Of a stretch of 64,000 nucleotides of DNA, positions 1 through 12,463 are shown piece after piece. Each line of letters begins with the position of its first letter. The stretch's first letter is position 1. This DNA is from Aspidiotus rigidus (Eukaryota; Arthropoda; Insecta; Hemiptera; Diaspididae). The stretch covers positions 434,001-498,000 of the forward strand of contig JAVHKY010000083.1 of NCBI GenBank assembly GCA_035079385.1, read 5' to 3'. The position numbers were made by a program, and so were the translations under genes. The notes beneath the pieces were generated by a model. It saw nothing but the letters and a program-made list of their open reading frames with translations. It ran no database searches and was not told the DNA's origin.

Positions 1-735
1 CTCTGTGCTCGCCCCAAAACACGCAGCTTCATCTATGGCAATTCAGAAGTGCTAGAACTTCGTTTTATGGGTAAGAATCGGGGACAATTTTTCGCTGTCT
101 TCTGTAGGGTTGAAAATCATTTAAGGCTTGCACGTTGTTCTTTCGTTAGTCCCATGTATGTAAGTTCAAACCGCGAGAAAGTATGATGTAAACCACTTTT
201 TAAGAAGTGACTAGTTTTTCGAAAGCTCCTACCCCTCACCCCGTGAAATGTTGCTTACTTTGGTATTTCATCGGTGCTTACAAAAGAAAAACAATATGAA
301 AGAAAGATACGAATTGTTAAAAACGAATATATGTCCTGTTACTGGGACTGTTCTTGGAAAAACCGTCACCGGTTTTATGACTGGAACTACTCCAGGGAAA
401 ACCCTAACGGTCTTAATCACACGCTTGATGACGTCATCCTTGACCTTCTTTAGAGACTTGAAATATTTTGACCTTCGCTATATCATTAATATTCTATACT
501 GGACTACAATTTCCGACCTTTCCTACTTTAATTATATTAGGCTTAACATCAAACCAGTCGTCAGCTATTCTGCCGCCCTGGACCTAGTCTTCCTCCTGAA
601 CGCCCCTAGGATAGCACGTTCTAACAGAAAACTTATTTAATCGGAGGGTTTTCCAGAAAAAACATCCGGCGTCCGGCCAGCCGGCAAAGCTTGCAGCTCA
701 AAAACTTTCCATGTCACCCTTCTATCATACGTATA
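1..735. other. No gene; repeat-derived flank of satellite
   Basis: No convincing coding exon is visible. A 130-codon open frame at 248-640 has no recognisable domain. Around 425-475 there is a TGACGTCAT followed by a CTTGACCTT-type stretch that resembles sequence near 42.95-43.02 kb, so this is probably a degraded dispersed repeat flanking the satellite. Confidence 0.4.
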
Positions 736-739
736 TAGC

Positions 740-2430
740 TTGGGGCAGGGCCTGTGACGTCACAATTTGATGAAGTTGTAGGTGAACCTTGTGACGTCAC
801 AATCTGATGACGTCATAGATCAGCCGTTATCAATTTCCCCTCCTCTTATATATTTTGTAGGTCCAAAGACCGGCCTGTGACTTCACAATTCGATAACGTC
901 ATAATATCAGCCTTATAACGTCACAATCTAATGCTGTCATAGATCAGTCGTTATCAAGTTTCTTTCCTCTTATGTATTGTGTAGCTTCAAAGTCCGGCCT
1001 GTGACGTCACAATTAATTTTGATGACGTCATATGTCAGCTTTATAACGTCACGATCTAATGCTGTCATAGATCAGCTGTTATCAAGTTCCCCTCCTCTTA
1101 TATATTTTGTAGGTCCGAAGTCCGGCCTGTGACTTCACAATTTGATGACTTCATAGGTCAGCCTTATAACGTCACAATCTAATGCTGTCATAGATCAGTT
1201 GTTATCAATTTCTCCTCCTCTTATATATTTTGTAACTTCAAAGTCCGGCCTGTGACTTCACAATTTGATGACGTCATAGGTCTGCCTTATAACGTCACAA
1301 TCTAATGCTGTCATAAATCAGCTGTTATCAGGTTCCCCTCCTCTTATATATTGTGTACGTCCAAGGTCCGGCCTGTGACGTCACAATTAATTATGATGAC
1401 GTCATATGTCAGCTTTATAACGTCACGATCTAATTCTATCATAGATCAGTTGTTCTCAAGTTCTCCTCCTCTTATATATTGGGTAGGTCCAAAGTCCGGC
1501 CTGTGATGTCACAATTTAATGACTTCATAGGTCTGCCTATAACGTCACAATGTAATCCTGTCATAGATTAGTAGTTGTCGAGTTGCCTTCCTCTCAAATA
1601 TTGTGTAGGTCCAAAGTCCGGCCTGTGACGTCACAATTTGATGACGTCATATGTCTGCCTAATAACGTCACGATCTAATGCTATCATAGATTAGTAGTTG
1701 TCGAGTTCCCTTCCTCTTATATATTTTGTAACTTCAAAGTCCGGCCTGTGACTTCACAATTTGATGACGTCATAGGTCTGCCTTATAACGTCACGATCTA
1801 ATTCTGTCATAGATCAGTTGTTCTCAAGTTCCCCTCCTTTTATATATTGGGTAGGTCCAAAGTCCGGCCTGTGATGTCACAATTTAATGACTTCATAGGT
1901 CTGCCTTATAACGTCACAATCTAATGCTGTCATAGATTAGTAGTTGTCGAGTTGCCTTCCTCTCAAATATTGTGTAGGTCCAAAGTCCGGCCTGTGAGGT
2001 CACAATTTAATGACTTCATAGGTCTGCCTTATAAAGTCACAATCTAATGCTGTCATAGATTAGTAGTTGTCAAGTTCCCTTCCTCTTATATATTGTGTAC
2101 GTCCAAGGTTCGGCCTGTGACGTCACAATTAATATTGATGACGTCATATGTCAGCTTTATAACGTCACGATCTAATGCTGTCATAGATCAGTGATTATCA
2201 AGTTCCCCTCCTGTTATATATTGTGTAGGTCCAAAGTCCGGCCTGTGACGTCACAATTAATTTTGATGACGTCATATGTCAGCTTTATAACGTCACAATC
2301 TAATGCTGTCATAGATCAGCTGTTATCAAGTTCCCCTCCTCTTATATATTGGGTAGGTCCAAAGTCCGGCTTGTGACGTCACAATTAATTTTGATGACGT
2401 CATAAGTCAGCCTTGAGACGTCACAATCTA
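740..2430. repeat. Satellite array, ~123/128 bp units rich in TGACGTCA
   Basis: About 13 head-to-tail units are recognised by the recurring block CGGCCTGTGA (from 871, 995, 1123, 1246, 1369, 1497, 1619, 1742, 1865, 1988, 2111, 2239 and 2367), after a partial leading unit near 745. Spacing is 122-124 bp or 128 bp. The longer class carries a TTAATTTT-type insertion between two palindromes. Most units hold one or two copies of TGACGTCA or a one-base variant (TGACTTCA, TGATGTCA), plus a related TAACGTCAC. I count about 18 perfect TGACGTCA octamers. The octamer is the consensus CREB/ATF site, but here it sits in a tandem repeat and no function is shown. Confidence 0.95.
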
Positions 2431-2584
2431 CACTTTTCCAATCTCACGTACCCCATAAAACAGATTCCCTGCCAGCTCTCGTTCAACTCCGTTGAAGATC
2501 CCGTGAATTTTATCCCAATTACTGACACATGCTGTCATTAGGGAAAAAATTCATTCTCAACAGGGTGGTTATTTAGAGAAAATG

Positions 2585-4345
2585 GCCGCGCCTGCCGAAC
2601 TGACTTCAAACAAAGGAGACAGCGTCACCAAAGCACAACTCTGCACCCAGAACCGAGAACCTATCGAGCATCACTCTCACAGAAGAAGAAGAAAGGCTGC
2701 CAGAAAAAGGAAGTAAGCTCGAAAACATGGGCACTTGCTGCGAACAAGTAATTAAAACCATGAAATACGACGTCAGACCACAAGGCTGAACCAAAATTGG
2801 GAAGTTACAGTTGGACATCGAGGAGAATACGATCTGAACCAATGACCGAACGGAGGTAACACAGAGGAAGGTTACAAATACACAGAAAAAGATCCCAACA
2901 GAACAATCTGATCTTGATAAAGGCGGACAAAGGCAACACGGTACAACTACACACAAAAAGTAGAGTTTCACATGACAAAGATGGATACCAAGAGCTGAAG
3001 AAGGACCCGACCAGAAATACCAGAGAACCGTGTTGAAAGAGAACATTGAACCTGTCAGTAAAAGGACGCTTGAGATGAATGCAGTAGCACCAAAACTCAA
3101 GAGGCTTGTAAAACTGCACAAAGCGACTCGTCTTATGGGTTTGCTGGTTAATAGCATTCAATCATCAAGTTACAAGATAGCAGCAAGATTCTTGAAAGAA
3201 AACTACCACTTCGCACCTTAACAAAGCACCAGAGACAATAAGGATCTGATAGAGGGATTGGAGAACGAAGTAATCGAGAGCAACGATAAACTGACATCCT
3301 TGGATGTGACGAATATTTTGATGCCATATGAACAAATCAACTTCACACCCTGCTACAAAACAACAGAGATACCATGGGAACCTTGACGGGCTGTAATACG
3401 CCAAAATAGTGGAAGAGATCGTGGACCAGAACTACAGCCGATTCAATATCAAGTTCTACACCCAGGAAAAAGGACTAGCGATGAGGTCACCGCTGTCATC
3501 AATACTGGGGGAGATATCTAGGGAAGACATATTGAAAGGCAATAAGTTTAGAAACTCGATCAAATACTGGGCCAGATCCGTAGATAGTATCCCAATTGTA
3601 TGGCCAGGCACGAATAGACAGATGGATCAATTCCTTTTGCAAACGAATGCGATGAGTGTGAACATCAAAATTCACAGTGCAAAAAGGCAATGAAAATATC
3701 AACTATTTGATGGACTCAACGCTCACACTGGAGAGCAACAAATGCCACAGAAAGCCAACGCACACCTGTGACATCACTCTAAACGTCTCCTACCACCACC
3801 CCAAGCCCAAATTGGCGACGAATCAGAACTACTGCTACCGAGCAATCTCTTTCCTGAAGGGCAATGAAAAAAAAGAGAGAAGAGATTGAGATAGTAAAGC
3901 AAATCGTAGTAGCCAACGGTTACTCTAGAGGCTGGGGAAAATTGAATTAAAGAAGGAAACCCACGGCAGCACAGGATCGATAGCATACATAGTAAAGTAC
4001 ACAAACAAGGTGATGAAGGTGTTCCGCGGTTATGACGAGAATATTCGCATCCATAACAACCCACCCACGGTGAAACGAATAAGCAACGACCAGACGAAGG
4101 AAAAGGGAGGGGGGTTTGAGCGGAGTGTACAAGTTCGACTACAAACAGTGCGACAGCATCTAGAGAGAAAATTCGACATCTGGAGGAAGGGGCACGGAAC
4201 ATCAAAATTGACAAGCTTTGCAACTATTGCAGCGAGAGACACATGGTGAAGCCGAGGGTTCTCGAGAGCTGGGCCAGAGAGGAAGTGTTGAACGGAAACA
4301 TAGTCAGCATTGCAGTGGGTGGGACAAGTGAGAGCGGTTAGGATG
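2585..4345 (+). pseudogene. Degenerate Penelope-like element (copy A)
   Basis: This is a broken reverse transcriptase with a GIY-YIG remnant, spread over all three plus frames with many stops. In order it shows an N-terminal block also present in copy B (CEQVIKTM, DVRP), the RT entry region (LKRLVKLHKATR then LLVNSIQS, 3030-3221), the palm block GLAMRSPLSS (about 3475-3510), a decayed active-site block RSVDSIPIVW in place of the family's Y-[IV]-D-D, and the thumb-like block YHHPKPKLATNQNYCYRAIS (about 3790-3850). A GIY-YIG-like start, SGVYKFDYKQCDSI, follows near 4118-4170. The missing Asp pair and frameshifts make it dead. It matches copy B at 6.4-7.8 kb closely and the 44-46 kb element only at domain level, so it is a separate family. 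Confidence 0.85.
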
Positions 4346-6350
4346 ACTTTTTCGCGTCAAGACCGGCGGTTTGAAGTAGACCGTGGGATTCGAGCTTTCT
4401 CATATGTTTTATATTTTCGCTCCGAGTTTCTTTCAGCTCCTCCTCACCCTTAAAAAATACCGATATGAATTTGCCCCCGTTTCTCATTGTAACCACTTGT
4501 GTCGAAAGTGCAAAAGGTCTCATTGCATTTGGTTCACAAGCTTTCAAACTGAAGGCTGAATGTAAGCCGTACAATAAGATGAGATAAAGGAGAAGAGATA
4601 TGATTTCATTACTCGAGAAAAGGGATGGGAACAAGAAGTAATCGACTGAAGATGAGCATCTGGAAAGAAGATTTCCGACAGAGGAAATACCACTGAAAAT
4701 GAGTCAAAGATCAACATTTTTTTCTCATTATTAGTAATCTAGTTTTTTCTGAATACTTAAGACATTGAGGGTGAGTCATTTTTCGATTTCCAATGTGCTC
4801 TGTCATCTTTTCAATACATGAGACATTTATTTTCACACGTACTTTTGTTAAAGGTGAAACAAAATTTTAAACGAAGTTTTTCAACAACATTAGAGAAATA
4901 TCAAATAGCTCATCAAACACGATAATTATGCTTTAATCATGCCCACTCATTCCTATTAATATTCCACTGTCATTTAATCGAAAAAAAAAAACTCGATTTT
5001 GCAACAGCATTTCCCAAAATTTAACTCGAAGTCCTCTAGATCTATATCTGAATCGCGCTTAGCCCCGAATATAAATCCAGCACTCGCATCCAACCTCAGG
5101 TTATTGTTTATTTTTAACAAGAAATCTGTAACAATGTTATCAGTTCTCTCCTGAGATTTGTTGTTTACTATATAGAGAGGAAGCGAGTGACAGGGACCAG
5201 AATCACGTTTCGATAAAGAACGTCAGAATAATTGGGCAGTTTTTGTTTACTCTATAATTTTAGTCGAATACATTTTATTACAGACCATGACGTTCCCAAG
5301 AATAACTAATTTCTGGGAAAATAATTGTTTCAACGAAAACTACTTCATGAATACAGCAATTTTTGTGTTATGTACGTATTTTCATAGAAAAATATGTCGT
5401 AAGCACGACGATGAGTGTATGTTATAAATACACGACTGGATCCTCCAAACTTTTTTTTTTTTTTTTGTATACGTAAAATATTCGGATATTTTATTTTAAC
5501 GCGGAATTAACCATCTTCTTAATAAATTGAGAAAAAAGTACGCGCATAATATTGTATTCAGTATACACAAAATTCACGGAATATACAAATTCGTGGGAAA
5601 TTTCGTATCTATTTTCACACTCATATGCATATATTACGCATAAATAGGCGAACACAAAGAATGACGAATTTCGAACAAGTGTTTCTCGTACAAAAACGTT
5701 AGACATGAAAATGACAAAGAGAATAAGAATCGTTTTAGGATTGAAAAGTACACTGGATTTCAATGATAAACCTTATTCCACCACGGAGTCAAAAAAACCG
5801 CACCGAGAAACGATTTCTCTGTTGTATCCACATAAAATTGATTTAGGATTACCTGACCAAGAAATACATCAAAATTATTTAAACTATCCAATCTCTCAAT
5901 CACAAATAAATAAGTCTACACTCCGAAATCCTGCTGGTACTTCATCTTCTTCGATATTCAAGAAGCCTTTCTCCGGGTTTGGAGACACCTACGAAATTGG
6001 CCTTTGAGGCAATCTTCCTAATATTCTCTGGAACATTATTCATGGTACGAATTCAGAATATCTCTCCCTATCTACAACGGTGCGCCCCCCAAAGAAGTAT
6101 TTACTAGTTTGTAATCGTGCCTTTCTTCATAATTAGCATCAATGCTATCTCGAAACTTGTGAATCCTCCCCTTACCCAACATATTTTTGCTGACGACTAC
6201 AACTTTTCCGTTTGTTCTCAAACCCTCCCCGGGTAACACTCAATTCAATCATTGCATGTACAGCAAAAATAGCTTCGAATTTCCTACCTTAAAACCTAAA
6301 ATTACCAGGCTGAATGGTTTACTGTATGATCAATATTTCCATCTGTTCAG
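4346..6350. other. No recognised gene; AT-rich sequence
   Basis: I see no supported exon or structured element. There are A/T runs (4981-4990, 5451-5466). A 100-codon open frame at 5705-6007 (plus) ends in a Phe/Gly-containing tail and is not recognised. It lies just upstream of Penelope-like copy B and could be a relic of the same insertion. Confidence 0.35.
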
Positions 6351-6354
6351 GTTA

Positions 6355-7775
6355 CTGCACCTCCTAGAATTTGAAGAAATCATGTTCGAAAAAGGAGGAA
6401 AGGGGAAGAAAGGTGAGAACTATGTGGAAAAACGAGTGGAAGCCCAAACAAAACAGATCACGAAGAAGCTTGCCAAACTGTCTCGAAAGAAAGGAGAAAG
6501 AAAGGAAAAGACAGCGAGAGCTCAGCACAACTTGGCTCCCAGAACCGAGAACCTATCAAGCGTCACCTTTACAGAAGAACAAAAAAGACTGCTGGACAAA
6601 GGTATCAAATACGTGCAGCCAGAGAGACTGAATCAGTGTAAGCTTGAAAGTGTGGCCATTAGCTGTGAACAAGTAATCCAAACTATGGAACACGACGTGA
6701 GACCAGAAGCCTGGACCAAAATTGGGAAAGTGCTGTTGGAAATCAGGGAGAACATGTGCCAAACCAATGACAGAACGCAAGTAATGCAAAGGAAGGTCTT
6801 AAATCTACAAAAGAAGATCCGACGAAACAACCTGATTTTGACAAAGGCGAACAAAGGTAACACATCAGTAGTGATAATGGAGAAGAAGGACTACAACCAA
6901 AAAGTGGAGTCGTACATCGCAGTGAATAGATACCAAGAGCTGACAAGGGACCCAACACAAAAATACTCAAGATGACCTGAAAGCTGTGTTGGAACGGAAC
7001 AATGTACCCGGCAATGGAAGGACGCTTGAGATGAACCCGGTTGCACCACAACTCAAGGGGCGTGTAAAACTCCACAAAGCGAACCGTCCGGTGAGACCTC
7101 TGGTCAACAGCATTCAATCTCCATGTCACAAGATAGCGAAGACTGTAGCCACATTCCTGAAAGAAAACTACCAGTTTGCACCCAGACAAAGCATCAGAAA
7201 GAGCTGATTGAACAGCTGGACAAATTGGAAACCAGGAGTAACGACAAGCTGACATCCTTTGATGTGGCAAACATGTTGGGTACCATACCGAAGGAGGAAC
7301 TTCTCACTCTGCTCAAAAACGACAGATACCATGGGAACCCCGATGGGACGAAATACGTTAACATAGTGGAAGAGATCTTAAGCCACAACTATTGAACATC
7401 AAATTCACAGTGGAGAAAGTGAGACCATGGACTATTTGAACCTAATATTCACAGTGGAGAACAACAGGATAGAATACAAAATCTACAGGAAGTCGACGCA
7501 TAAAGACACCATCATCCCAAAAGACTCCTACCACCACCCCAGGCACAAGTTAGCGGCAATCCAGAACTACAACTATCGAGCAATTTCTGTCCTGAAGAAC
7601 AACGAAGAGAAGAGGAAAGAGATCGAGATAGTAAAGCAGATCGCAGAAGCCAATAGTTACCATAGAGGTGTGGTGGACGGAGCCTTTGGGGAAATGAAAA
7701 CAAAAAAGGAAACCCATGATGGCATCCCCCAGAAAAGTACACAAACAAGGTGATAGGGGCGTTCAGTGGCTACGA
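6355..7775 (+). pseudogene. Degenerate Penelope-like element (copy B)
   Basis: This is a better preserved relative of copy A. The N-terminal region (to 6975) is basic and reads through NLSSVTFTEEQKRLLDKG, CEQVIQTMEHDVRPEAW and LTKANKGNTSVVIMEKKDY, the last corresponding to the DKG-type block upstream of the RT in Penelope-like proteins. After a stop and frameshift come LKGRVKLHKANRPVRPLVNS (6986-7207) and LTSFDVANMLGTIPKEEL (about 7248-7300; palm motif A, Asp retained). The sequence then jumps to DYLNLIFTVENNRIEYKIYR (from 7427), so RT palm motifs including the YxDD box are deleted. YHHPRHKLAAIQNYNYRAIS follows. No GIY-YIG domain is visible. It is non-functional, in the same orientation as copy A. 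Confidence 0.87.
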
Positions 7776-9771
7776 TGTAAATTTGGGTATAAGAAGTTTT
7801 TCTTATCCGTCTAAGAATTGGCCATACCCGAAACACACATTCCTACCTCACCCACTTGGAACTTCTAAATCCCCATCCTGTCCTTGCGCGGATAAGAAAA
7901 CCTAACAGTCGAATCTTTTTTTTCCTGCGCTTTTCCGGCACCTCTCTGCTCTTCTTTAAATATTCCGTCCTTCTACTCTCGAGCACTAATACGTAAATAA
8001 TTGAGATACGATATCCCTCCCCTTAAATACATACGCCTCACCCAATTCTACTCTTCTATCTAGAAAAATATATATACATATATAATCCATACACTTGAAT
8101 TTCACCATACTCATCCCTAAATAACTCTTAAATATTTGGTCAATATTTTCTTCAATCCAATTAATAAATTTTTTCGTTTCAAGATGTTATCTTTATCAAG
8201 CCGAAAGCCCTCAGCGAGGCTTCATCACTCGAAAAAATAAAGCTGTACTAGCTGAAAAAGAGACCTATGCATTCAGGTTTGTACGAGGTCTTGTTACGAA
8301 AAAAGAATCCTTCAACATTCTCAACTTTCAGGTAACTTTCCAAGAATTTTGATTCGACTAATGGGCTTAGAAATGGTAAAAGTACTGACGAGAACATCGT
8401 AATAGTCATCATGTCGAGTACATAAGGTACGAGGAGTGCAGTGATCAAGAAGTAAAATTAGACAGGATGATTTCGTAAAGGTCTCGGAAGGTAGATCAGT
8501 CCAAACTATAGTTTTGTGAGCGAATTAGAGGCAAGAACGTAAGAGTTTTCCCAAGTTACAACATCCTCGGACCAGCTGAGAGATAGTTCTTGATAAAGCG
8601 AGACGATGATACCACGAAAAAATGACATCGAATGAACAGAAAATTCAGAAGACGAACTCTAAAGCACGATAGAAACCACTATTAAAATAAATAATTTTCT
8701 GACCACTAAAAATTGACCACAAAAAAGCAAATCCGATTCTTGTTCAAGTACCTTAAACAAGAAAAAGACAAATCACACGTCGTCGAAAAGAATCACCTAT
8801 CAGAGCTCTCTAAAAATAACACAGAAATTCTCAATTAAGGTTCACACTTTTCGAAACCCATCATACATCTGTTTGTTCATAACTTGAAGACGAAAACGTA
8901 ACTTCATTTCACGGCTTTTGCAACACTCAAAGCCAGACACGATTTAAATCGATATCGTTACAAAGAATGTCTGTTTCGGATGAATTTTAACGATACAGAC
9001 ACTTGAGAGAAGAGCAGCGAAAGAAAGATTACACGATGATACTTATACACTCACGAAAATTTCGATACCGTACCCAGTTAAGAATTTCAAAAAGAAAAAA
9101 AAAACATGACGGCTTTACATTCCTTAAGACTACGAATAACTAAATTTTAAAATCGACAAAAAGGTATTAGGCAGACGAGAACAATCGCTGCGATGAGCTT
9201 AATAGAAATAAGAAAATCTTAGAAGAGTCATAATAACTGTCTAAAGTGTGTTAATCGCAACTGCGAGATACGAAATACAACATACACGTTTGATTATATT
9301 ACGGAAAGCTCGTTCCAGCAATAATTTCGATTAATTGGCCTTCGTCCAAAAATCACATCGAGCAATCATTCGCACGAGTTCAACATCAGGCAACACACTC
9401 AAAAGAAATTACTCATCGTGTATCGTATTTAGCATAATTTCGTATACTTGTTGATCTTATAAATCCAGCTCAGTATTTGCAGAGACGAACAGTCTCTCTG
9501 AAATGGTCTATCCCTGACACAGATAGGTAGGAATGTTTGTGAGCGAAACGAAAATTCGGCGACTTTTCCCCTAGACGTTTGTTTACACATAGTAAATTCA
9601 GGTTGCTTCTTTCACTTTTTTCTTCTCCTTTTGAATATGTAAACCGCTCTCGTGATCAAATTCAAAGAAGAAAAACTAATAAAATTAGAAACGATAAGAT
9701 AAAACTTGACGTCGGCGGGTAACGCGTATCAAGTTGATCATACACCAAACAGTAATTATTAATATACTCAC
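7776..9771. other. No recognised exon; probable Gs-alpha intron
   Basis: This AT-rich stretch lies downstream of Gs-alpha coding exon 2 on its strand. I searched for the next Gs-alpha exons (helical domain, switch I and II, guanine-specificity NKQD) and did not see them. A palindromic stretch near 8195-8232 may be a degraded foldback. Confidence 0.4.
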
Positions 9772-9807
9772 TCTTCGCTAAATCCATTGACGTGCAATAT
9801 TCTCATT

Positions 9808-9842
<35 letters not shown>

Positions 9843-10868
9843 TCCTGCAAAAATTAAACGGAGAGAACGATTTAAAACGAGCAAATGCCACGATATACCA
9901 AATAGCTTAAGATTGCGAAGAAATTATCTTTAACCAGTTTCAATATAAACACAACTACTGAATTTAATCGATAAAATGAGTAACAAAGAGTTCAAAAACT
10001 AAAATTAATAATATCACGAGAAAAGTGACAACGCTCGAGCAGAGAACTGGTATCCAATTCCTGTTAGAGTGCGGCTGTTTTTTTTTTCTTATTATTTCTC
10101 GCGTTTCAATTAAAACGGGTCGATTAATCTCAAAATTCTGAGTAATACAATTAAAGATAAAGAATAAAATGTATAATTGTAGTGAGAGGATATCATGATA
10201 CCATCACTAACATATAAATGAAAGAGGGAAGAAGGAACTCAGCTTCATTTCAATTTTCGAATTATTTTCATGAGATGCTCTCAATAGCATAACGAATAGA
10301 ATCGCTGATCTGAGAACGAATTTGAGATCTTATCTCGGATACTGGAACTCGAAATATTCACGGTCGTGTAGAAACGATGACCATGGTTCAGTTGATGAAT
10401 ATTTCAATCATTCAAGTGAGATGTATTTTTGTGGGCTGAAAGGCTGGATGAAATCGATCATAGAGCTTCACGATAAAAAGTGATAACTCGAATACGATAG
10501 GATGTGTTTCGAATACTACACAAGATTACGATTGAGAGGAACATTCTGGACAAGATTTCTCAAACAGCCAATACAACAACGTCGAGTGTTCTTCGAGCAT
10601 TGGTGTATGTTCACCAGGATAAATTGAGTATCCAAGTGCGTCCCGGATAAGAGGATGTGGTGTATTCGTCCAAGTTCTACTTATTATCTACGATTAAAAC
10701 ATACAATGAAGTAAGGTAGATGTATGTACCTAGTAATAGTAGCCTGTGAGTGGCTCTGTAGACTTGTTTATCTTTTTGCAATTGTTGATTTATCTTTTTG
10801 TTCGTTTCCTTTCCCCTTTTGGTCTCTTCATGGTCCGCCTTCGAGCTTGCACTTCCAAAGCACCCCAT
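9772..10868 (-). CDS. Galphas: Gs-alpha GTPase, coding exons 1-2 (gene continues off window)
   Basis: This is the 5' end of the stimulatory heterotrimeric G-protein alpha subunit, which couples GPCRs to adenylyl cyclase at the plasma membrane. Exon 1 is complement(10730..10868) and exon 2 is complement(9772..9844), separated by a GT-AG intron of 885 bp. Together they encode 70 full codons with a phase-2 end. The start is the ATG at 10868 because it gives MGC, the family's usual start, with Cys3 as the expected palmitoylation site. The upstream in-frame ATG at 10931 would add a non-family leader. [17 protein letters not shown], the N-terminal helix typical of Gs, runs into the P-loop GAGESGKST (residues 47-55), then [16 protein letters not shown], which is diagnostic of the Gs class. 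The exon 2 donor is GTGAGT. The helical and Ras-like remainder must lie left of the window, giving an intron of at least 9.7 kb. Confidence 0.95.
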
Positions 10869-12087
10869 AACATTAGGCCAGCCTATTTTGGTAATTTGGC
10901 AGCACAAAAGGGAGTAGCGCTGCCTTTCCACGGCGGACCAATCACCTATTTTGCACTACAATCAATTAAAGCACTTCTGGCTCACTATAAACCGAGAAAA
11001 CTTCGACACTTTGTTTAACACCGTTACATATATTACCGCGATTCAATAAAAAATAATTCATTTTGCTCAACACCGATTACGATAATACAGAAACACCTCT
11101 GAAATATTACGATAACTCCATAGTACCAATACCAACAACACCTACACAGCGAGATATAAATTATGCATTTTTCTCTACAGAAAATAAATGATGAATTCTG
11201 CGAGAAGTAGAAATCGCGAAAAGGTGCGTTAGCGCCAGTTTTAATAATTATGCGCAAAGCACGACAATTGTGTGAAATGCCAAAGCAACGAGAATGTTGA
11301 ACACCGCTGGATGAGATCTTCGCTTTCTGTTTAGAAGAATAAATGTCACCAAATCACAATAAATACGTCGACCACGATGCACGATTTGATTATCTTCCCG
11401 GGACTAGGAAAAAATTGAAACACGTAACACTAATTTTAAAATTGTTTAGGATTTTTAATAATTTTGAGTTATACATGAAAAATAATAATGGCCTAGCCGA
11501 GCAGCTGGCGATGCTGGCATACCTACCTATAAAAATACGAAAGAAAATTTCATACAACTTTGAGCTGTTTTTTGAGGCGGTATTTCGTTGGCTGCCCACT
11601 GAAAGCTCCAAGTGTGATAGTCAGGTACGTCCGTCCGCCATTTTGGTTTCAGAAGCATGATTCTGATCTGTTACCTCTATTAAATTCGAATTTCTCGCGA
11701 ATCACGAGAATCGCAAGCTTAAGTTTTCTCCAAGTTCTGAGCCGTGAATAAGCTCAAGGAAAACGATTTTTCTTTCGTAGAGTCAACTATGTACATTAAT
11801 AACTACATAACTTGATAAGCGAATTGATTTTTCAATCGAATTGAATAATACCTACTTAGCCTATATCTAGAAGCGAAAAGTTTTCTGTTGAAGCTTTTTC
11901 AGCTCAAGCTCTACGCTTTGATTACTGCCGTATACAAAGTTGAATTATCAACGTTTCACGCACTAGATCCGAATCTATGATCAAGAAAAAAACCATCTTC
12001 GGTCTGAATGAAAAAACGTTTTTTGAGGGGAAAAAAAAAAATTCTTTCAGTTTTTTCTTCCCGCAAGCCATTCTTAAACTTTAAGCA
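10869..12087. other. Upstream region of Gs-alpha; no gene recognised
   Basis: This contains the presumed 5'UTR and promoter of Gs-alpha on the minus strand. Short open frames on both strands (11033-11751) have no family resemblance. No TATA box or other core promoter element can be assigned with confidence. Confidence 0.35.
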
Positions 12088-12095
12088 CTATAAGC

Positions 12096-12455
12096 CAGCG
12101 GTGCTCAACCTTTTTGGACATGGGGCCACATAGAATGCGTTGAAAATTCTCGCGGGCCACAAAAAAAGTAAAATGTTCATTATTTTATCAATACGTAATT
12201 ATCAGATCGTCAGCAGTAAAATATGGAAAAGAAGGCACACAATTTCATGTCCTTTACCCATTAAAAATTACAAATCGGCTGTTGGACGGCACTTTAAATC
12301 CATCTTTAAATAAATAATTTTCACATCTTAATCATCGAGTCTCTTGTCGCATTTTCATTTTTCCCTTTTTTTCCCCTTTTCCCCTAATTTGTTTATTTCT
12401 TATTATGGACTCGCGGGATGGGTTTGGCCCGCGGGTCGTAGATTGAGCACCGCTG
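12096..12455. mobile_element. hAT-like MITE, 360 bp
   Basis: The left end starts CAGCGGTGCTCAACC and the right end finishes TTGAGCACCGCTG, a perfect terminal inverted repeat of 13 bp or more. Subterminal GGGGCCACA and GGCCCGCGG blocks follow the layout of nonautonomous hAT elements. An 8 bp near-duplication flanks it: CTATAAGC at 12088-12095 and CTTTAAGC at 12456-12463 (7 of 8). No coding capacity. Confidence 0.85.
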
Positions 12456-12463
12456 CTTTAAGC

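Noticed and set aside
740..2430. CRISPR array
   Set aside because: Whole units are repeated with no unique spacers, and the surroundings are eukaryotic.
4338..4634. 98-codon minus frame beside Penelope copy A
   Set aside because: No domain, no splice partners, and adjoining degenerate repeat.
8195..8232. Hammerhead ribozyme on the minus strand
   Set aside because: A GTGATGA box and a stem are present but the GAAA that should follow the stem is absent.
10746..11018. 90-codon plus frame
   Set aside because: It lies opposite Gs-alpha exon 1, whose protein is unmistakable.
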